From Mastigamoeba balamuthi (lineage: Eukaryota; Evosea; Mastigamoebida; Mastigamoebidae), in contig CACRSC010000084.1 of assembly GCA_902651635.1 (NCBI GenBank), forward strand, positions 1,139,628 to 1,203,627: 64,000 nucleotides of DNA, given 5' to 3'. The notes below the pieces were generated by a model. The model ran no database searches. It was not told where the DNA came from and saw only the letters and a list, made by a program, of their open reading frames with translations. Position 1 is the stretch's first letter, and the number at the start of each line of letters is the position of its first letter. Shown in pieces: positions 63,991-64,000 of this stretch. Both the position numbers and the translations under genes were made by a program.

Positions 63991-64000
63991 TACCTGCGCC

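Noticed and set aside
1-64000. CRISPR arrays, rRNA genes, LTR-type or other virus-like elements
   Set aside because: None seen: no spaced direct repeats of CRISPR type, no rRNA-like blocks, no reverse transcriptase, integrase or capsid motifs in any frame examined.

Overview
The window looks like GC-rich nuclear DNA of a free-living protist. Genes are broken by many short spliceosomal introns (about 45-500 nt). A heterotrophic, low-oxygen amoeboflagellate such as Mastigamoeba (Archamoebae) would fit, but this is inference, not proof. The clues are a rubrerythrin (typical of anaerobes), a flagellar central-pair protein (SPEF2/CPC1) beside a CFAP157/BBOF1-like coiled-coil protein, a Sin3 corepressor, short GT/GC-AG introns and high GC. 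Most of the long GC-rich open frames are antisense or frame-shifted shadows of these exons. Exon models below were built by hand from splice sites; for each complete model I checked that the exon lengths sum to a whole number of codons.

Layout. 1-3758: 3' part of a Sin3 gene. 4171-6018 (-): glutamine-rich protein with an NCOA5/anticodon-binding-like domain. 6622-25871: twelve tandem aldo-keto reductase (AKR) genes, all + except one, with the same three intron positions; a thirteenth copy lies at 45967-47078 (-). 26068-28144 (-): Cys-rich single-pass membrane protein. 28499-30566: two NQO-type flavodoxin-fold quinone reductases with myristoylation-type N-termini. 31049-31833 (-): AKTIP/FTS-like inactive E2. 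32503-34880 (-): type I membrane protein with exon-bounded Cys repeats. 35183-37159 (-) and 37385-43081 (+): divergent pair of flagellar genes. 43410-45593: secreted sulfatase. 47892-49516 (-): sterol-methyltransferase-like enzyme. 50165-52766: TPR protein. 53025-53888: PH-domain protein. 54405-55690: rubrerythrin. 57010-58756: cyclic 2,3-diphosphoglycerate synthetase-like P-loop protein. 59293-60522 (-): unrecognised intronless gene. 61021-63644: degenerate hAT DNA transposon with a perfect 8-bp target duplication. 63795-63990 (-): possible last exon of a gene leaving the window.

Functionally the region is dominated by redox and detoxification enzymes (13 AKRs, two quinone reductases, rubrerythrin). 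Most AKR copies carry a recognisable upstream box set (a GGATTTA box, and in many a GCACCTGTGACG box), suggesting joint control by a TGACG-binding factor. The most unusual items are the AKR array with its shared promoter grammar, a threefold-duplicated decoy acceptor in the rubrerythrin intron, words shared between introns of unrelated genes, and the hAT insertion.
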